This document shows, piece after piece, positions 26,466 to 33,973 of a DNA stretch of 64,000 nt (positions within the stretch are counted from its first letter, which is position 1; every line of letters begins with the position of its first letter). Made by a program: the position numbers and the translations under genes. Where the stretch lies: the NCBI GenBank assembly GCA_023430565.1, contig JAEZAD010000021.1:1-64000 (forward strand), given 5' to 3'. The DNA comes from Verrucomicrobiota bacterium (GTDB taxonomy: Bacteria; Verrucomicrobiota; Verrucomicrobiia; Opitutales; Opitutaceae). The notes beneath the pieces are model-generated. The model was not told the DNA's origin, ran no database searches, and saw nothing but the letters and a program-made list of their open reading frames with translations.

Positions 26466-27376
26466 ACCGGACGTCGCGCGGTTTTACGCTCGTGGAGGTG
26501 ATCGTGGCGCTGGCGATCACGTTGCTGCTGGCAACGACGATGGTGCTGGTCGTGCGGGGGCTGCTCGACGTGTGGCAGCGGAGTCAGGGCGAAGGAATGG
26601 GAGCGGTGGAGGCGAAAATCGCGCTCGATCAGCTCGAGCGCGACGTGCAGGCGGCGATGATGCGTCGGGATGGAAAGGCGTGGTTCGATGTGCGCGTGCT
26701 CGGGAACGCGGAGCTGCCGTCGCACGGCTGGAAGATGGAGACGACGCTCCCGATGAAACCGGACGGGGAAAGCCGGGCGATGTTGCCGGTCGAAGCGGGG
26801 GCGACGATCGCGGCGGCGAGATTTGGACGATCGGGAGTGTGGTTGCGGATGTTGACGAGCGATTACGACAGCGCGGCGGGGGCGAGCCAGCCGGTGGCGA
26901 TTTCGTATCAAATGGGACGGCGGGCGGTGAGCGCGGGAGCCGGTGCGCCGACGGGTTATGCTCTGTTTCGCGAGAAGATGAGTGCGCGAGCGACGTTCGA
27001 GGACGTGGCGGGCTTCACGGCGACGTCGCCGGGGGCGCTGACGAATCCGGAAAACGACGATGTGCTGGCGAGCCATGTGGTGGATTTTGGTGTGTGGGTG
27101 TTGGCGCGGGACGAGGCGGGGCGGTTGACGCGGTTGTTTCCGAGTTCGAATACGATTCCGTTGGCGGCGCCGTTTCCGGGTGCGGGCGAGCCGGCGGTGG
27201 TCGATGTGATGATTCGGGTGTTGAGCGACGAAGGTGCGGCTTTCGTGCAGGCAATGGAGGAAGGTCGGATCGAGCAGCCGGCGGCCGTGGAAGCGGGGGC
27301 GTGGTGGTGGTCGGTGGTGGAGGCGCATTCACGCGTTTACACGCGGCGAATCGAAATGAAAGCGAGGCCGTGGTGA
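26462..27376 (+). CDS. minor pseudopilin, GspJ/PilW-like
   Basis: A 304-residue prepilin-like protein. The leader M-N-R-T-S-R-G precedes F-T-L-V-E-V-I-V-A-L-A-I-T-L-L-L-A-T-T. A coiled segment with W-Q-R-S-Q-G follows, then L-D-Q-L-E-R-D-V-Q-A-A. This L-E-R-D block is the hallmark of GspJ-type proteins. The C-terminal half is beta-rich and larger than in classical GspJ. It overlaps the gene before it (ATGA) and the one after (GTGA). In type II systems GspJ caps the pseudopilus with GspI and GspK; that role is inferred here from order and motif. Confidence 0.8.
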   Translation: MNRTSRGFTLVEVIVALAITLLLATTMVLVVRGLLDVWQRSQGEGMGAVEAKIALDQLERDVQAAMMRRDGKAWFDVRVLGNAELPSHGWKMETTLPMKPDGESRAMLPVEAGATIAAARFGRSGVWLRMLTSDYDSAAGASQPVAISYQMGRRAVSAGAGAPTGYALFREKMSARATFEDVAGFTATSPGALTNPENDDVLASHVVDFGVWVLARDEAGRLTRLFPSSNTIPLAAPFPGAGEPAVVDVMIRVLSDEGAAFVQAMEEGRIEQPAAVEAGAWWWSVVEAHSRVYTRRIEMKARPW

Positions 27377-28620
27377 GACGCCGAGATCGAGATGGATTCG
27401 CGCTCGTGCTCACGTTGACGTTGCTGGCGCTCGTGGTGCTGGTGGCGGTGGCGATCGCGACGTTGACGCGGGTGAGCACGCGGATCGCGGCGACGTCGAC
27501 CTTGCAGACGCAGGCGCGGCAGAACGCGCTGGTGGGGCTGGGCGTGGCGATCGGGGAATTGCAGCGGTTGGCGGGAGTGGACGACGTGGTGACGGGGCGG
27601 TCGTCGGTGCGGGCGAAGTCGGTCGCGAACACGAGCCTCACCGGTGTGTGGCCGGCTGCGGGGGCGACGGAATTGCCGTTGAACTGGCTGGTGAGCGGAA
27701 ACTTCAGCCCGGATGCGGCGCGTTCGATCGACCACCGCAACGTGCCGGACGAAACCGAGTCGTTCATTACGCTGGTTGGGGCGGGGAGCGTGACGAGTTC
27801 GGCTGTGGCGACGAATTATGCGCGGGCGAAGAAGATCGCGATTCCGGCGGCAACGGCCGGCGGGAATGCGCAGCATTATGCGTTTTGGATTGGGGACGAA
27901 GGAGCAAAGGCGGCGCTTGCGGTGCCGGCGGCGGAGGCGCCGGTGGCGGAGACGGGGGCGGGATTGTGGGCGGATCCGCGGGGGGAGTTGGCGGGGTTTC
28001 CGCTGGGGTCGGCGACGTTGGAGCGGTTGTGGACGCTGGAACAGTTGCGGCACGTCACGACGGGTGCGCTGCTCAAAGCGAAGTTCCACGACTATGCGAT
28101 AGGCGCGCGATGGATTGACGAGGTCGGGGAGGTTCGGAGCGGCCTTTTCAATATCAACACGACGTCGGTGGATTCGTGGAAGGCGGTGCTGCGGGCGTAT
28201 GATGCGGCGAGGGCGACGGACAGCAGTGCGTTGGCGGGTCGGGTGGGGATTTTGGCGGAGCGGCTGACGGGAAATATGTCGGGGACGACGTTGAGCGGAC
28301 AGAAGGCGCGGTTTGGGCCGTTTTTGTCGGTAGTGGGATTTTGGAACAGCAACATCGTGGAGGACTCGCTGGCGGATGTGGGGATCGATGACGTGACGCA
28401 GGAGGAGATTCGGGTGGTGTTGTCGCCTATGTTGGCGGTGCGGTCGGATACGTTTCGGGTTCGAGCGTATGGCGATGCGGCGGGAGCGGGGAATGCAGCG
28501 CCGGAGGCGGTGGCGTATTGCGAGGCTATCGTGCAGCGGACGCCGGAGACGATCGATGCGACGCTCGGGCGGCGGTTCGTGGTGGTGTCGTTTCGCTGGC
28601 TGCTGCCGGACGACGTGTAG
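27373..28620 (+). CDS. GspK/PilX-like pseudopilus tip protein
   Basis: A 415-residue protein starting at GTG 27373 (or GTG 27370). The leader R-R-R-D-R-D-G is followed by F-A-L-V-L-T-L-T-L-L-A-L-V-V-L-V-A-V-A. The Glu +5 of pilins is replaced by Leu (F-A-L-V-L), as expected for GspK-like proteins, which do not need it at the tip. The helix continues R-Q-N-A-L-V-G-L-G-V-A-I-G-E-L-Q, as in verrucomicrobial PilX-type proteins. Near residue 250 it has I-G-A-R-W-I-D-E-V-G and then L-F-N-I-N-T-T, the N-I-N-T segment being common in GspK. It ends the operon; the tRNA-Met att site follows 63 bases later. Confidence 0.75.
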   Translation: MRRRDRDGFALVLTLTLLALVVLVAVAIATLTRVSTRIAATSTLQTQARQNALVGLGVAIGELQRLAGVDDVVTGRSSVRAKSVANTSLTGVWPAAGATELPLNWLVSGNFSPDAARSIDHRNVPDETESFITLVGAGSVTSSAVATNYARAKKIAIPAATAGGNAQHYAFWIGDEGAKAALAVPAAEAPVAETGAGLWADPRGELAGFPLGSATLERLWTLEQLRHVTTGALLKAKFHDYAIGARWIDEVGEVRSGLFNINTTSVDSWKAVLRAYDAARATDSSALAGRVGILAERLTGNMSGTTLSGQKARFGPFLSVVGFWNSNIVEDSLADVGIDDVTQEEIRVVLSPMLAVRSDTFRVRAYGDAAGAGNAAPEAVAYCEAIVQRTPETIDATLGRRFVVVSFRWLLPDDV

Positions 28621-28683
28621 AGACGGGTGAAACTTTGGGGTGGATTTTCGCCGGAGAGTTTGCACTTTTCGACGCGCGTTTGG

Positions 28684-28726
<43 letters not shown>

Positions 28727-29068
28727 AAGGCCATTTTTCAGGAGATTTCACCTGACCTCCCCACCTCGCTTTCATAGGAGAAACCGGGAATGGACGTTTC
28801 ACCAGATTTCCCGAGTTTGCTCAAAAACGGGCGCCCACTGTAGAAAGACCTGTAGAAAACTAAATCCGTGAATGGCGGGTCACATCGGCGAAGACTGACC
28901 CGCGTGGGTGCCGAACTAAGAAGTGAACTCTAGACCGGAGAATGAAACGGGGCGAAGGCTCGATCACTCGCGAGAACGGACCTTGTAAATCCCGAGCTGG
29001 AACCGCGGGACCTCAATGGACACTTGCTCAACCCGCTCGAAGGGTGCTGCAAGCAATCAGCGAACACG
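28727..29068. other. left end of the element, no convincing gene
   Basis: About 340 bases hold only short unsupported frames. The only recognisable features are two CTGTAGAAA arm-type copies at 28838-28858. The stretch looks like the non-coding att-proximal end of a satellite. Confidence 0.6.
28838..28858 (+). repeat. paired arm-type integrase sites, left end
   Basis: CTGTAGAAA occurs at 28838-28846 and again at 28850-28858 (12-base spacing). The same nonamer appears as a pair near the right end (37584-37605) and once internally at 33723-33731. Pairs of short direct repeats inside both ends are what tyrosine integrases use as arm sites. Confidence 0.55.
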
Positions 29069-29093
29069 AAAAAGCCCCGCCTCATCGCGGGGC
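29069..29093 (-). terminator. Rho-independent terminator of the leftmost element gene
   Basis: On the minus strand GCCCCGC and GCGGGGC form a perfect 7-bp stem with a 6-base loop, followed immediately by TTTTT. It lies 28 bases past the stop codon at 29121. It is a textbook intrinsic terminator, unlike the T-less hairpins of the surrounding chromosome. Confidence 0.85.
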
Positions 29094-29120
29094 CGGAAGT
29101 GGGCCTTGCTCGACTTGCGC

Positions 29121-29354
29121 TCAGTTTGCCAGCGCAGCGGCTGTGGGGTCTGCTTGCTCGTCAACGAACTCCCGCAGCGCGTAAACGGTCATTGCAACCT
29201 TATCCTCGTGCGAGTCGTCCGACTCGAAGCGCATACGAAGCGCATCCATTGCGAATGCGAGCGCGGTCTGTTCCGGGGTCGCGCGGCACTCCATGGCCCA
29301 ATACTCCACCGCGGCGAACTGTGCATCTGACATCCTGAGTTGAAGCGTTTTCAT
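29121..29354 (-). CDS. small possible ribbon-helix-helix DNA-binding protein
   Basis: A 77-residue protein starting M-K-T-L-Q-L-R-M-S-D-A-Q-F-A-A-V. A strand with alternating residues followed by two helices resembles the ribbon-helix-helix (Arc/CopG) fold, though the match is weak. The ATG at 29354 is preferred because GGAG lies six bases upstream on the minus strand; a longer reading would add an unsupported Cys/Trp-rich leader. It is the last leftward gene of the element, with its own T-rich terminator, so it may be an independently expressed regulator or cargo gene. Function unknown. Confidence 0.6.
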   Translation of the reverse strand: MKTLQLRMSDAQFAAVEYWAMECRATPEQTALAFAMDALRMRFESDDSHEDKVAMTVYALREFVDEQADPTAAALAN

Positions 29355-29473
29355 CGGCTCCGAGACATGCGAACGTCTCCAGCAAGTCAACACGTAAAAC
29401 ACTGTTTATCACTAACTAACGTTGTTAAGACTACACAAGGCTTCACAAGGAAAGGAGGGCCAGCGTTGCGACG

Positions 29474-29680
29474 GTGAACCGCGCGACGGAGATCCGACTG
29501 TTGGCAGAGCGGCAGATGGGCGTGGCGCTCCGGTTGTGCAATCGCCAGAGATGATAGCACAAACACCGCGACTCCGAGACATGGGCATTTCGTTGCAGGA
29601 ATCTTCTCGCGCCCAAAAGCCGGCCGCGATCCCCGAGCCCGAGTTTCAGGAGCGCGTCGCGGTGGCGAAGACTACGCGGC
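29474..29680 (+). pseudogene. frameshifted remnant of a mobile-element ParB/DNA-binding-like gene
   Basis: The first part, read from GTG 29474, gives N-R-A-T-E-I-R-L-L-A-E-R-Q-M-G and ends at a TGA at 29552. The matching second part appears in another frame: L-R-D-M-G-I-S-L-Q-E-S-S followed by A-A-I-P-E-P-E-F-Q-E-R-V-A-V-A-K. Together they resemble phage and plasmid proteins of the type I-R-L-R-A-E-R-K-x-G ... L-G-I-S-x-x-Q-S-S-x-W-Q-x-L-A-x-I-P-E-x-x-F. The piece between is missing and the 3' end runs into the tape measure gene, so it is a decayed fragment. It is the only sign of a rightward gene inside the element. Confidence 0.5.
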
Positions 29681-31456
29681 CTTGCCCCTACGCCTCATAT
29701 CTTGCAGCTCCGCAATGGTGGCCCGTTTCGTCGCCATCAGCGCCGGCATCAGCTCGGCGCGGGTAACGCCCGCCGGGATGTTATAGGTGAAGTTGTAGCT
29801 ATCACCGGCCCGATTTCCTTCGAGCGAGGATAGCCGCGCATTCGGAACCATCTTGCCCGGCACGGACGGCACGAACACTTCCGGCATACCTTCGTTGATT
29901 TGGTAGCCGATGCCCTCGCGCATATCGCCACCGCCGGCACGACCGCCGCCCGACCCGCCTGCGGTTTTACCTGGGCCAAAGAACGCAGGTAGCGGACCCC
30001 AACCGGAGAACGCGCCGAATACGCCGTTGAGCAGCGGATTGATAATCGCCATGCGTGCCGTGACCTCGATCATCGAGCGCGAGATCATTGTCGCGAGGTC
30101 GGCGAAGCTCGCCTTGCCCTCCAGCACCATGTCGGCGAACGCCTGTCCCGCCCGGTCGGATACGTTGTTCCACATCTGCGCCATTTCGGCCTGAAAAACC
30201 TTCGCCGCATCCGTGGTCTTGTTGAACGAGTCCATGTTGCGGCGCGTCTGCTCGTCCATGTCACCGAAGAAAAGGTTCAGGTGGGCGTTAATATCGCCCA
30301 TCGTCTTCTCCTCTTCGCGAAGTGCGCCCCAGCCGCGCGCCGCTTCGTCTAGCTTGGCCTTGTCGAAAGCAAACGGCGCAGCGGCATCGAGCGAAAGCGC
30401 GATGTCCTTCGTCTTTGAAAGCGCCCGCCATGTCTCGTTAATTTGGTCGGCGTATTGCTCCGTCGCTTGGCTCACGTAGCCAAGACCCTTCGCGCGGAAC
30501 GCTTCCACCGCTTCGAGCCGTTCGAGCGCGGCGATCTGCGCGTTGTATTGCGCTTCGGCGGTGTTGACCGGCGGCGTCCCGTTCGGGTCCGTCATCGGAA
30601 CTGAAGAAATGTTCAGCGCGGGCGCGACGGTTGAGCCGCCGTTGCCGGTCTGGATTCCAAATGGCCGGCTGAGGTCGACGCCGTAGGGATTCCCGAAAAC
30701 CTTCCGGTTGGCTTCGGGGATGTCGGCAGTATATAGAATGCCCTTCGCGCCGATCAGCTTCGTGTATTCCCAGATCCGGCCTAGCTTGTCACCGGCGGCA
30801 TCGAGTTGCGCGAGTTGCTCCTTCGACAGGTTAACCGACTTCAACCCGTCGGCTAGTTTGTCGAAACCTTCCTCGCCTAGCTCCTTCAGGAACGCCATCA
30901 GCTTCGGCGCACCGCGCGTCCCGAGGATGTCGAGTGCGGAGTTGAACGCAGCGTGCTTGTCTGTCGCGGCGGCAATCTTCCGCGCGATCAATTCAAACTG
31001 ACGCTCGGGCGCGAGGGATTGCAGGGCGCGAACGTCGACTCCCAACGCGGCGAAGGCGTCGACAAACGTCTTAGCGCCATCCCGCGCCTCCTGCATCGAG
31101 CGACGCAGATGCGTGCTCGTCTGCGCAAGCTGCTCCATCGTCACGTTCGAATCGAGCGCGACCATTCGCAGCGTTTGAAAAGCGTCCGTGCTGAATCCCG
31201 CCTCTGCCGCCACATCGGTAATCTTCCCGCCGAGATCGACGATGGACCGCGCGAACGCCACCACGCCGCCAATCGACAGACCGAGGCCGATAGTCGAGAG
31301 CGCAGCGTTCATCCGCTTTGCCATCGTCGCAACGTCGCCGTGCGCCTTCCGCGCCATCCCAGCAATGCGCTTGTTCGCCGAGTCGATCTGCCCCTGGAGC
31401 TTTGCCAGCTCCAGATTCATCGTGATGTTTAGCTCGCCTACGGTTTGGTTAGCCAT
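29672..31456 (-). CDS. phage tail tape measure protein (lambda-type)
   Basis: The 594-residue product starts M-A-N-Q-T-V-G-E-L-N-I with a coiled-coil N-terminus. It has a hydrophobic stretch near residues 55-75 (G-L-G-L-S-I-G-G-V-V-A-F-A-R-S), as in lambda-type tape measure proteins. A Gly-rich stretch near 490 precedes Y-Q-I-N-E-G-M-P-E-V-F-V-P-S-V-P-G-K, the classic G-E-x-G-P-E-x-F-V-P type ending. Both ends look complete, so the gene is not a fragment. Tape length sets tail length in siphoviruses; this is a short tape, implying a short non-contractile tail. No tail tube, tail-tip or baseplate gene is present. It follows the capsid gene by 110 bases containing an 11-bp hairpin. Confidence 0.88.
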   Translation of the reverse strand: MANQTVGELNITMNLELAKLQGQIDSANKRIAGMARKAHGDVATMAKRMNAALSTIGLGLSIGGVVAFARSIVDLGGKITDVAAEAGFSTDAFQTLRMVALDSNVTMEQLAQTSTHLRRSMQEARDGAKTFVDAFAALGVDVRALQSLAPERQFELIARKIAAATDKHAAFNSALDILGTRGAPKLMAFLKELGEEGFDKLADGLKSVNLSKEQLAQLDAAGDKLGRIWEYTKLIGAKGILYTADIPEANRKVFGNPYGVDLSRPFGIQTGNGGSTVAPALNISSVPMTDPNGTPPVNTAEAQYNAQIAALERLEAVEAFRAKGLGYVSQATEQYADQINETWRALSKTKDIALSLDAAAPFAFDKAKLDEAARGWGALREEEKTMGDINAHLNLFFGDMDEQTRRNMDSFNKTTDAAKVFQAEMAQMWNNVSDRAGQAFADMVLEGKASFADLATMISRSMIEVTARMAIINPLLNGVFGAFSGWGPLPAFFGPGKTAGGSGGGRAGGGDMREGIGYQINEGMPEVFVPSVPGKMVPNARLSSLEGNRAGDSYNFTYNIPAGVTRAELMPALMATKRATIAELQDMRRRGKAA

Positions 31457-31495
31457 GGTCGTTCCTGATGTTTGGTTCTCGCTCGCCCGAAGTTT

Positions 31496-31526
31496 CCCCG
31501 CGCCGACTTATCGCTTCGGCGCGGGG
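31496..31526. promoter_or_regulatory. 11-bp hairpin between capsid and tape measure genes
   Basis: CCCCGCGCCGA at 31496-31506 pairs perfectly with TCGGCGCGGGG at 31516-31526 around a 9-base loop. No T-run follows on the transcribed strand. It may attenuate or process the transcript so that capsid is made in excess over tape measure protein. Confidence 0.5.
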
Positions 31527-31566
31527 AGTATGCACAACGACCGGGCTACTAGTTCGGTCGAATAGG

Positions 31567-32856
31567 TTAAGCGGTCAGCGCGTCCTTCATCGCGGCGAAG
31601 CTCGCCGGACGACGGACACCCGCATTGATGAACGTGCTTGCGGTGATGCGAACGATGCCTTCCACGTCCTTGCTGTATGGATTCGCGAGCAGGTCGAGCG
31701 CGTTGCCCCACTGGGCAAGCACGAGGTCCGAGAAGTTGCCGAAGATGATCGCGGAGCAAACGCCGTCAGCGTCGCCCTTCGTGAGGTTGGCCGGAACGGA
31801 GTTCGAGACGCCGGTCGTGTAACCATTGAGCCGCGAATCGTCGGGCCAAATGTAAGTGGCATCGGTGCCGCTCGCGTTGCGCAGCGTCGTCTTGAGCTTG
31901 CCGCGAACCTTCGTGTTCGTGAGATACGCGAGACTGCCAGCGTCGGCATTCACGTTCGCAACAGCGGACTCCAAGTCGACAATATGCGCCCATGTCGGCG
32001 CAAGGCCGTTCGTGCCGCCCACAACGCTACCAATACCCGATGTGCTGAGGATGCCGGTCGGCGTGTTGTTCGTGCCGTCGCCAGCAATGGCCGCAGCTTC
32101 CCACGCCGTTACGATGGCGCTGCTGAGGTCGTTGCGTATCCACATTTCCACGTCGGACGACGACTGCGCGAGAAGCTGGCGCGTGACTTCGGTGAACGTG
32201 CCGCAGCGCTTCGGCGTCAGCGAGAGTTGCGCCACGGTCTGCGACGACTCGTCGACCGCGATACCTTCCGCCTTCCATCCGGCGGTCGCGCCGGCATTAC
32301 CGCGGGGAATGTCGAAATTGCCGGTCAAACCGGTGAACACGGTCGCGCCGAGCTGACGGAGAATTAGGCGGCTGCGGAGAACGTCGAGGAGTGACGCCTT
32401 GTTGGTGGCGACGGTGTAACCGCCCTCAGTGCCAGAGCTGCCAGTCGCAGTCATGTCGCGCATCTGAAGCCCGAGCGGAACGAGAATGCCGCGAGCTGCT
32501 TCCGGCTGCGACTTCGAGAGTTCGTCGTGAACCTCGCGCTCCAATCCATTGAACGAGCGGCCTTCGACGGCGATCTTGAGCGCACGAACGAGAGAGTAGC
32601 GGGACAGGTCCGAATGGACCTCGGCGCCGGAAATTGGGTTGCCAGCGGTTACGGCGAGATCTTTTTCGCGGGCGTCCTGGCGCTCGGCGATGCCGATCTC
32701 CCGCGCGAGGTTGTCGGCGTCCGTTTCGATACCCTCGATCTTTCGGAGATCGTCAGCCGAAAGCTTGCCGCCATTCGCGGAGTTCTGAATTTGTTTGATG
32801 TCTCCGATGAGACGCGCGCGGCGCTGACGGAGTTCGGTGATTCGGTGCATCTGCAT
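31567..32856 (-). CDS. HK97-family phage major capsid protein
   Basis: The 429-residue product has a helical N-terminal delta-like region (1 to about 105) typical of the scaffolding segment removed by a prohead protease. The HK97-fold core follows: G-T-E-G-G-Y-T-V near residue 140, then A-T-A-G-W-K-A-E-G, T-P-K-R-C-G-T-F-T-E-V-T-R-Q-L-L and A-W-E-A-A-A-I-A-G-D-G-T-N-N-T-P-T-G-I, all hallmarks of the family. AAGGA lies six bases before the ATG at 32856. No protease gene is seen in the element, so maturation would need a helper or a different mechanism. It follows the XRE-type gene by 22 bases. Confidence 0.94.
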   Translation of the reverse strand: MQMHRITELRQRRARLIGDIKQIQNSANGGKLSADDLRKIEGIETDADNLAREIGIAERQDAREKDLAVTAGNPISGAEVHSDLSRYSLVRALKIAVEGRSFNGLEREVHDELSKSQPEAARGILVPLGLQMRDMTATGSSGTEGGYTVATNKASLLDVLRSRLILRQLGATVFTGLTGNFDIPRGNAGATAGWKAEGIAVDESSQTVAQLSLTPKRCGTFTEVTRQLLAQSSSDVEMWIRNDLSSAIVTAWEAAAIAGDGTNNTPTGILSTSGIGSVVGGTNGLAPTWAHIVDLESAVANVNADAGSLAYLTNTKVRGKLKTTLRNASGTDATYIWPDDSRLNGYTTGVSNSVPANLTKGDADGVCSAIIFGNFSDLVLAQWGNALDLLANPYSKDVEGIVRITASTFINAGVRRPASFAAMKDALTA

Positions 32857-32878
32857 TTTGTGTCCTTCGGTTTGTTGG

Positions 32879-33361
32879 TTAGGCCGTGCGGGTGAATCCG
32901 CGCAGGTCTTCGAAATCGAAATTGCCAGCCACGCGTTGCGTGCGGCTCGCGTCGTTCACGGCTTGCTCGTAGTTGGGCCGGAACATCAGTTGCGCGAAGC
33001 GGGCGTGAACCTCGCCGCGCATCTCCACTGGAACCGCTTTTATGAACGCACCAACGCATTCGGCGAAACGGTCAGCATCGGCCATTAGCCCCGATCCGTT
33101 CTTCCATGCGATAAAGTCGGCGTGTTCATAGATGCCGCCATGCCAAGCGCGCGGATACTCCACCACCGGCTCGCCGGCCATCAGATCGGCAGCGATTGCG
33201 CCCGTTTTGGCTGCAACCGCTTGTGCCACGTCCCAGCTAACAGGCAACCGCCCGCACTCGATGCTCGCGACAGTCGCGGTCGAAACACCAATCAGCGCGG
33301 CGAAGTCTTGCTGAAAGAGTTTGGTAGCGTGACGAAGACGGCGGAAAGGATGTTGCTGCAT
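32879..33361 (-). CDS. XRE-family helix-turn-helix regulator
   Basis: A 160-residue protein. The N-terminal helix-turn-helix (about residues 6-60) reads L-R-H-A-T-K-L-F-Q-Q-D-F-A-A-L-I-G-V-S, then T-V-A-S-I-E-C-G-R, a good Cro/CI-type pattern. The C-terminal 100 residues are unfamiliar. The ATG at 33361 is preferred over a further-upstream start that would add hydrophobic residues before the domain. It may be the element's repressor or an activator of the capsid block, which begins 22 bases downstream. No recognisable LexA-like peptidase motif is present, so SOS cleavage is not indicated. Confidence 0.8.
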   Translation of the reverse strand: MQQHPFRRLRHATKLFQQDFAALIGVSTATVASIECGRLPVSWDVAQAVAAKTGAIAADLMAGEPVVEYPRAWHGGIYEHADFIAWKNGSGLMADADRFAECVGAFIKAVPVEMRGEVHARFAQLMFRPNYEQAVNDASRTQRVAGNFDFEDLRGFTRTA

Positions 33362-33428
33362 GGTCAGTATCCATGTAGCGGATACGGGCACGAGCAACTA
33401 CAACCGATTAGGAAGTGTTTGGGAGCTT

Positions 33429-33635
33429 CTATGCTGCCCGGCGCAAGTCCGGGTAGGATTGCGAAAAGCGGAAGTCGGGATGCTCCTGCTTCCACCGCCG
33501 CGCATCCGCGACCGTTGCCGGCGTCACAAACCCCGCACGCTTCATTGCGTGAACGTAGCTGCGACTCCACCCAAGCGCCCGAGCGAGCGGGGCTACTTTC
33601 AGGCGTTGCGCAGGGAATTGGGTTACGTCAGCCAT
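33429..33635 (-). CDS. small helix-turn-helix protein
   Basis: A 68-residue protein starting M-A-D-V-T-Q-F-P-A-Q-R-L-K-V. The segment V-A-P-L-A-R-A-L-G-W-S-R-S-Y-V-H-A-M-K-R-A-G-F fits a single helix-turn-helix, as in excisionases and phage Cro-like activators. An R-R-W-K-Q-E-H tail follows. It lies between the replication block and the XRE gene, on the same strand, with 67 bases to the XRE start. A role in excision or early/late control is possible but not shown. Confidence 0.6.
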   Translation of the reverse strand: MADVTQFPAQRLKVAPLARALGWSRSYVHAMKRAGFVTPATVADARRWKQEHPDFRFSQSYPDLRRAA

Positions 33636-33929
33636 GGCGACGGGGCTTGTAGCCAATAACGCAAAACGGGTTGAATCGCGGGCGAGAGAAAATTGGATCC
33701 CCCAAGGTGTCGGGTCTGTGGCCTGTAGAAACTAGGAGCCGCCATGGAGGGGGTGATTGAAATATTGATGCGGGGGCGCGAAAGAAAATCTCCCGTCACG
33801 GTGTCAGATCGTGCGATGTCAGGTTCTCGGTCCTGCCATGGGGTCGCCACAATTCCGCGTCCCGCTTCACACTTCCAGTCCCGCCATGCCGCCACCGCCA
33901 CAATTAAAGATTGTGGCGTTGTGGCGGGG
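33636..33929. other. non-coding stretch carrying iteron-like sites
   Basis: About 290 bases between the helicase stop codon and the small HTH gene. I see no supported gene. It contains one internal CTGTAGAAA arm-type nonamer (33723-33731) and the left part of an iteron-like set, including a strong hairpin at 33890-33926. Confidence 0.55.
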
Positions 33930-33973
33930 CTATGCCGCCAGAAGTGATTGTGGCGATTGTGGCGATTGTGGCG
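33845..33973. repeat. iteron-like array of six 9-bp sites
   Basis: The nonamer CGCCACAAT or its reverse complement ATTGTGGCG occurs at 33845-33853, 33896-33904, 33910-33918, 33947-33955, 33956-33964 and 33965-33973. The last three are head-to-tail. The inner pair forms a hairpin with an 8-bp stem, extended outward by six more pairs. The array overlaps the 3' end of the RepA-like gene, encoding its repeated Pro-Gln-Ser tail. Iterons beside a rep gene usually mark a replication origin or its control. Confidence 0.6.

Noticed and set aside
28942..29184. An 80-codon rightward frame at the left end of the element
   Set aside because: No ribosome site, poor composition, and it runs across the minus-strand terminator.
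33947..33973. The 9-bp tandem copies as a simple slippage repeat only
   Set aside because: Three further copies, in both orientations and away from the tandem block, make a plain slippage origin insufficient; kept as iteron-like.
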